A DNA stretch of 39,598 nt from Candidatus Aenigmatarchaeota archaeon. Its GTDB lineage: Archaea; Aenigmatarchaeota; Aenigmatarchaeia; QMZP01. Below, one piece after another: positions 37,503 through 39,598 of this stretch. Both the position numbers and the translations under genes were made by a program. Location: contig WAQT01000033.1 in the NCBI GenBank assembly GCA_015520105.1, positions 1-39,598 on the forward strand, given 5' to 3'. A model generated the notes under the pieces. The model saw only the letters and a program-made list of their open reading frames with translations. It had not been told where the DNA came from and searched no databases. Position 1 is the first letter of the stretch. Each line of letters begins with the position of its first letter.

Positions 37503-37915
37503 TGGGTGGGGTTATCTCATGCACGCCGGACAGAGAGAGGGCAAGAAGCCTTCTTGAAATGGCGGATCTGAGAATGGAAACAATAAACCTTATGAAAGAG
37601 AATCCCGACAGGTTTGCCTCAAAGATAGTAGAAGAGTATTATGAAGCGGTTCTTGAATTGATAACCGCGATTATGTGCATGGACGGATTTAAGGTGAAAA
37701 GCGATTCTCCGGGTTCCCATATTGCAAGCATAGAATATATGAGAAGATATCCTGAAATTGGAGAAAGCGAAATCCATCTCATCAATGACCTGAGAAAGAA
37801 GAGAATAGGAATAAAGTACTACGGGCGTCATGTGAGCAGGGACTATCTTGAGGCAAAGGAGAAAATGATAACAGATGTGATAGAGAAGCTGAAAAAGATG
37901 TGCAAGAAGAACTAA
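37502..37915 (+). CDS. HEPN-like helical partner protein
   Basis: 137 aa, all-alpha: ARSLLEMADLRMETINLMKENPDRFASKIVEEYYEAVLELITAIMCMDGFKVKSDSPGSHIASIEYM and ESEIHLINDLRKKRIGIKYYGRHVSRDYLEAKEKMITDVIEKLKKM. The NDLRKKRIGIKYYG helix carries the Arg plus Tyr pattern common in HEPN-like partners of nucleotidyltransferases. The classical Rx4-6H is not certain. The one-base overlap with the wHTH-nucleotidyltransferase gene argues for a two-component module. The basic C-terminus KKLKKMCKKN could contact RNA. Confidence 0.8.
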   Translation: MGGVISCTPDRERARSLLEMADLRMETINLMKENPDRFASKIVEEYYEAVLELITAIMCMDGFKVKSDSPGSHIASIEYMRRYPEIGESEIHLINDLRKKRIGIKYYGRHVSRDYLEAKEKMITDVIEKLKKMCKKN

Positions 37916-37947
37916 GTTGGATTGTTGTGGCGTGAGTGCTGTGTCAA

Positions 37948-38310
37948 TCAGAGCTTCCGGGTTTCCGTCTCTTTCTCGGAGGCGCTCTCCTTCTCAGGAT
38001 ATAACCATACACCCTCCCTCTGCAGGTTGAGCAGTATTCCTCGGCTGTTTCTCAGCCTTTCCCATTCCGCGGGTGTGTAGCACAGAACATCGAGGCCTTC
38101 CGGCCTGTCCCACCACTCAAGGACCCTCGATGCTCTTGCAGGAAACCTGACTCCAGAAAACTCTTCTGAGACAATAACAAAGTCGAAATCGCTTGCGACG
38201 AAGTTATCGCCTCTCGCCCGGCTGCCGAAGAGTATGATGTTTTTTGCATTTATTCTTCTTCTCACTTTCTCCGCGAATCGTTTCGCAATCACAGATGTTT
38301 GCCTATCCAT
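37948..38310 (-). CDS. Stand-alone MNT-type nucleotidyltransferase
   Basis: 120 aa with the Pol-beta motif NIILFGSRARGDNFVASDFDFVIVSEEF (GS-x9-DxD) and a third acid in EGLDVLCYTPAEWERL, as in the 36133 gene (DFICLTPEEF). The N-terminal helix is SVIAKRFAEKVRRR. No HEPN partner is adjacent: the next gene upstream on the same strand, at 38437, is a kinase-fold protein. It may be an orphan antitoxin or an antitoxin acting on a partner in trans. The Glu/Lys/Thr-rich tail KESASEKETETRKL is probably disordered. The 126-bp gap 38311-38436 shows nothing else. Confidence 0.88.
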   Translation of the reverse strand: MDRQTSVIAKRFAEKVRRRINAKNIILFGSRARGDNFVASDFDFVIVSEEFSGVRFPARASRVLEWWDRPEGLDVLCYTPAEWERLRNSRGILLNLQREGVWLYPEKESASEKETETRKL

Positions 38311-38436
38311 TCTATCATTGAGCTCCGCCTTTGCCTATCTCTTGGTTCAGATGCTTAAAAAACATTGCGCAACGCTCATGCGGCATCCCTCGTGATGTTC
38401 CTGCGTTGCTCAATTATACGCGATCTTTCGTTTATG

Positions 38437-39171
38437 TCAGATTCTTCCTGTAAGCGAGCGGTAAAGGTCCTTTCTTCGCGGGCCGAACGGGTCGTGGCAC
38501 AGCTCGTATCGAACCCAGAACGTGTCCACAGATTCGGCCACCTTTCCGTATCCGTCCCTTATGGCATCAAGTACAGGATCTGTTTCTCCCTTTCCCAGCT
38601 CTCTCGCCAGCGAGAAGACAGAAAGCCATTCCAGGTCCCAGAGGTCGAGCTTCTGTTTCTCCCGCTTTTCGTTCTCCTTGAAATCGTGCTCAAGGTCGAA
38701 CACATAAATATCGCCGCTGTATGAGAGTCCGAAGTTCTGGGGCCCCGGGCATCCGTGAGAGTCTATCTCCTCATGGACTGCTCTCAGCACATAGGCGCAG
38801 TCCCTCACGAGGCCAAGCTTTTCTTCTCTGTCTCTAGAAGGGTCCTCGAGAATATCCCTTACGTTCTCCATATCGATTCTCTCAAATATGTTGTATCTTG
38901 AGTGCTCGTCATGAACGAGTATTCTTGGCGTTCTGACCGAACCGGAGCTGTAAAGCACGTCAGATTTTTCTTTCTCCCTTCTGCATCTCTCGGAGACAGA
39001 GGCAAGATCGTTTGTATGAAGAAGGTACGTTATTGCCGGAGACCACAACACTCTGTTTCTCGGGTCTATCTTAAGCTGTTTGTATCTCTTGGTCACGATG
39101 CCCTTTCCAAACTCTATGCTGTTCGTGTAAGAGTGTCTCGGGACAGCGTCATCCGGAATTTCATTATTCAT
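38437..39171 (-). CDS. Kinase-fold (Bud32/APH-like) protein, possibly a pseudokinase
   Basis: 244 aa from ATG 39171 (MNNEIPDDAVPRHSYTN); the track's extension to 39255 crosses a strong TATA (minus TATTTATATATGAC) about 25 nt upstream of 39171. The kinase-like order is visible: a glycine/Lys segment EFGKGIVTKRYKQLKID, helix YVLRAVHEEID, catalytic-loop equivalent SHGCPGPQNFGL, then YVFDLEHDF in the DFG position, and DLWDLEWLSVFSLARELG. In APH/Bud32 kinases the loop is HGDxxxxN; here the Asp is replaced (HGCPGPQN), while the Asn and the metal-binding Asp (DLE) remain. It may be a pseudokinase or use another residue. The target is unknown. Confidence 0.7.
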   Translation of the reverse strand: MNNEIPDDAVPRHSYTNSIEFGKGIVTKRYKQLKIDPRNRVLWSPAITYLLHTNDLASVSERCRREKEKSDVLYSSGSVRTPRILVHDEHSRYNIFERIDMENVRDILEDPSRDREEKLGLVRDCAYVLRAVHEEIDSHGCPGPQNFGLSYSGDIYVFDLEHDFKENEKREKQKLDLWDLEWLSVFSLARELGKGETDPVLDAIRDGYGKVAESVDTFWVRYELCHDPFGPRRKDLYRSLTGRI

Positions 39172-39303
39172 ATTCACTAATTGGTAGTCATATATAAATA
39201 CTTTTAACTGTTCCAGATTCGGTAATTTCGCATCACAAACAACGCGCGGCCGCAAGCGGCAAGATGTTATTTATTTGGCCGGGAATAATTATAAACGGTG
39301 AGA

Positions 39304-39598
39304 ATGGCTGATGCGGATTTTAACGACTCTATTGGTATCATTGACGAGGAACACGATTATAAAGCAACTGTTGAGAAGCGTTTCAGATTCTCTCCAAGAA
39401 AGAATACTCTGAGAATACTACTGCTCACTATACCACTGAGCATTCCGGCAGGCGCAGCGATAATGCCACAGAGACTGTTTTTTGGGCTCTTAAGAAAGGG
39501 GTTTGATGTAAAAGTGATAACGCATTGGTGGGATTGTGGTTTTGAGCCACTTGTCCGTTATTCTGTAATCGGCAAGGAAGGGTATAAAACATTCTTTG
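39304..39598 (+). CDS. Unrecognised protein, N-terminal 98 codons (cut by window edge)
   Basis: Absent from the ORF track because it runs off the end. It begins MADADFNDSIGIIDEEHDYK, then ATVEKRFRFSPRKNTLRILL and LTIPLSIPAGAAIMPQRLFF. A hydrophobic strand (LRILLLTIPLSIPAGAAIMPQRLFFGLLRKGFDVKVITHWWD) after a charged start suggests an alpha/beta nucleotide-sugar or cofactor-binding fold, similar in feel to glycosyltransferase or B12-binding N-termini, but I cannot assign a family. GGTGAGA-ATG gives an SD and TTATAAAC lies just upstream. It is divergent from the kinase-fold gene. The 39172-39303 gap holds the two promoters. Confidence 0.75.
   Translation, partial: MADADFNDSIGIIDEEHDYKATVEKRFRFSPRKNTLRILLLTIPLSIPAGAAIMPQRLFFGLLRKGFDVKVITHWWDCGFEPLVRYSVIGKEGYKTFF

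Noticed and set aside
1-39598. CRISPR arrays, rRNA genes, transposases or insertion sequences
   Set aside because: No spaced repeat array, rRNA signature or DDE/serine/tyrosine recombinase sequence was seen on either strand.

Overview
This window comes from an archaeal chromosome. The evidence is an RNA polymerase operon in the split euryarchaeal/DPANN gene order (H, B'', B', A', A''), an MCM replicative helicase, a large Lhr helicase, a HerA ATPase, archaeal-type GluRS and ProRS, an e2b2-type ribose-1,5-bisphosphate isomerase, a TrmB regulator, an archaeal prepilin peptidase, TATA-like boxes 25-50 nt before many starts, and Shine-Dalgarno motifs of the form GGTGAT 3-4 nt before ATG. Three tRNA genes carry unusual introns. 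Dense non-canonical tRNA introns are known in Thermoproteales and in ultrasmall DPANN archaea (ARMAN/Micrarchaeota). With the split rpoB, this makes a DPANN or related uncultured euryarchaeal lineage my best guess; this is inference.

Layout. 1-5.8 kb: the 3'-truncated end of a DUF192 gene, MCM, two unrecognised genes in tandem, then an oxidative-stress cluster (Lrp/AsnC regulator divergent from rubrerythrin and desulfoferrodoxin). 5.8-9.3 kb: SpoIIM-like and VTT/DedA-like membrane proteins, a YjbQ-family protein and GluRS. 9.3-11.8 kb: a large secreted, membrane-anchored protein with repeated Asp/Cys metal-binding motifs. 11.9-17.7 kb: a nucleic-acid processing neighbourhood with Lhr helicase, an SbcD/Mre11-related phosphoesterase, a 53-residue Zn-ribbon protein missing from the ORF track, and HerA. 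17.7-20.5 kb: a DMT transporter, tRNA-Arg(TCG) with a D-loop insertion, and a small AT-rich integrated element bounded by a repeat of the tRNA 3' end. 20.5-24.8 kb: ProRS, an Era-like GTPase with DUF2073, R15P isomerase and small proteins.

24.8-32.1 kb: the complete RNA polymerase operon on the minus strand. Its first gene, rpoH, has no ATG/GTG/TTG in frame and appears to start at AUA. 32.2-34.5 kb: an HD-domain protein, an unknown protein and a TrmB regulator. 34.5-35.1 kb: tRNA-Lys(TTT), which I resolve as four exons and three introns including a 7-nt micro-exon carrying the anticodon, and tRNA-Asp(GTC) with two introns. Both have an intron at the same T-loop position. 35.2-38.3 kb: prepilin peptidase followed by a HEPN/MNT-type island. 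One HEPN-MNT cassette is bounded by a perfect 50-bp duplication of the prepilin peptidase 3' end. A second cassette has a wHTH-nucleotidyltransferase with an 11-bp dyad at its promoter. A third nucleotidyltransferase stands alone. 38.4-39.6 kb: a kinase-fold protein lacking the usual catalytic Asp, and a gene truncated by the window edge.

The most interesting features are the multi-intron tRNA pair, the two compact nucleotidyltransferase-bearing insertions that each duplicate the 3' end of a host gene, and the probable AUA start of rpoH. No CRISPR array, rRNA, transposase or intein was seen.
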